From NCBI GenBank assembly GCA_031274925.1, contig JAISPL010000057.1, forward strand, positions 41,576 to 105,575: 64,000 nucleotides of DNA, written 5' to 3'. Shown here piece by piece: positions 63,983 through 64,000 of this stretch. The position numbers and the translations under genes are program-made. The notes under the pieces were generated by a model. That model ran no database searches and was not told where the DNA came from. It saw nothing but the letters and a program-made list of their open reading frames with translations. Positions within the stretch are counted from its first letter, which is position 1, and each line of letters opens with the position of its first letter. Source of the DNA: Syntrophobacterales bacterium (GTDB lineage Bacteria; Desulfobacterota; Syntrophorhabdia; Syntrophorhabdales; Syntrophorhabdaceae).

Positions 63983-64000
63983 CCTTCTCTCACCTGAGAC

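Overview
The window looks like a strictly anaerobic, probably syntrophic Gram-negative bacterium of the former Deltaproteobacteria. The gene content (anaerobic acyl-CoA oxidation, membrane pyrophosphatase, 2-oxoacid:ferredoxin oxidoreductase, SelB, tungstate uptake, AmrS- and LarE-type enzymes) recalls aromatic-compound-degrading syntrophs such as Syntrophorhabdaceae. This assignment is inference from content and a mid-range base composition; no rRNA or other taxonomic marker is present.

Layout. 1-2450: branched-chain amino-acid ABC transporter genes (livM cut by the window edge, livH, livK). 2694-5974: selB, a decayed IS481-type transposase and a secreted nuclease-fold protein. 6246-12009: an acyl-CoA oxidation block. 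Thiolase, crotonase and 3-hydroxyacyl-CoA dehydrogenase genes run leftward; an acyl-CoA dehydrogenase, a stand-alone biotin-carrier protein and a radical-type dehydratase/reductase activase run rightward. 12837-16161: tig-clpP-clpX followed by tRNA-Val and tRNA-Asp. 16292-21236: an eroded accessory stretch with a glycosyltransferase, an IS630 relic, a multiply frameshifted MFS exporter, a long gene-poor stretch and a secreted Gly/Tyr-rich protein. 21237-26849: prmA, then a HTH/binding-protein regulator diverging from a tungstate transporter operon with two binding proteins. 26933-33686: a Lpp-like alanine-zipper lipoprotein, an L,D-transpeptidase, M18 aminopeptidase, Lon, and amrS disrupted by an 8-bp tandem duplication. 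33900-36335: hppA. 36698-36962: a HigA-type antitoxin relic.

37018-54689 is the division and cell-wall (dcw) cluster on the minus strand, read from a strong promoter in the order mraZ-rsmH-ftsL-[ftsI position]-murE-murF-mraY-murD-[ftsW position]-murG-murC-murB-ddl-ftsQ-ftsA-ftsZ, with a B12-type radical SAM gene after ftsZ. Gene order is canonical, but both catalytic partners of septal peptidoglycan synthesis are replaced in situ. The ftsI slot encodes a 322-aa membrane-anchored protein with a C-terminal PASTA domain and no recognisable transpeptidase domain. The ftsW slot encodes a 261-aa polytopic protein without the SEDS catalytic motifs. Both are open, tightly overlapped with their neighbours and show no sign of decay. 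This paired change is the most unusual feature of the window.

54995-58050 (plus strand) is a 2-oxoacid:ferredoxin oxidoreductase operon (ferredoxin, alpha, beta, gamma) with an ACT-domain protein; a perfect palindrome overlaps its likely -35 element. The right end holds an exonuclease/GIY-YIG fusion, two small hypothetical ORFs, an inositol-monophosphatase, a metallo-beta-lactamase-fold hydrolase, an Ogt-type methyltransferase, larE, and two interlocked inverted repeats at the edge.

Functionally, acyl-CoA oxidation would yield acetyl-CoA and reduced carriers. HppA could recover energy from the pyrophosphate released by acyl-CoA ligases. The Kor complex would exchange electrons with ferredoxin. 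Tungstate uptake would supply W enzymes typical of such anaerobes. These links are inference from neighbourhood and family knowledge.
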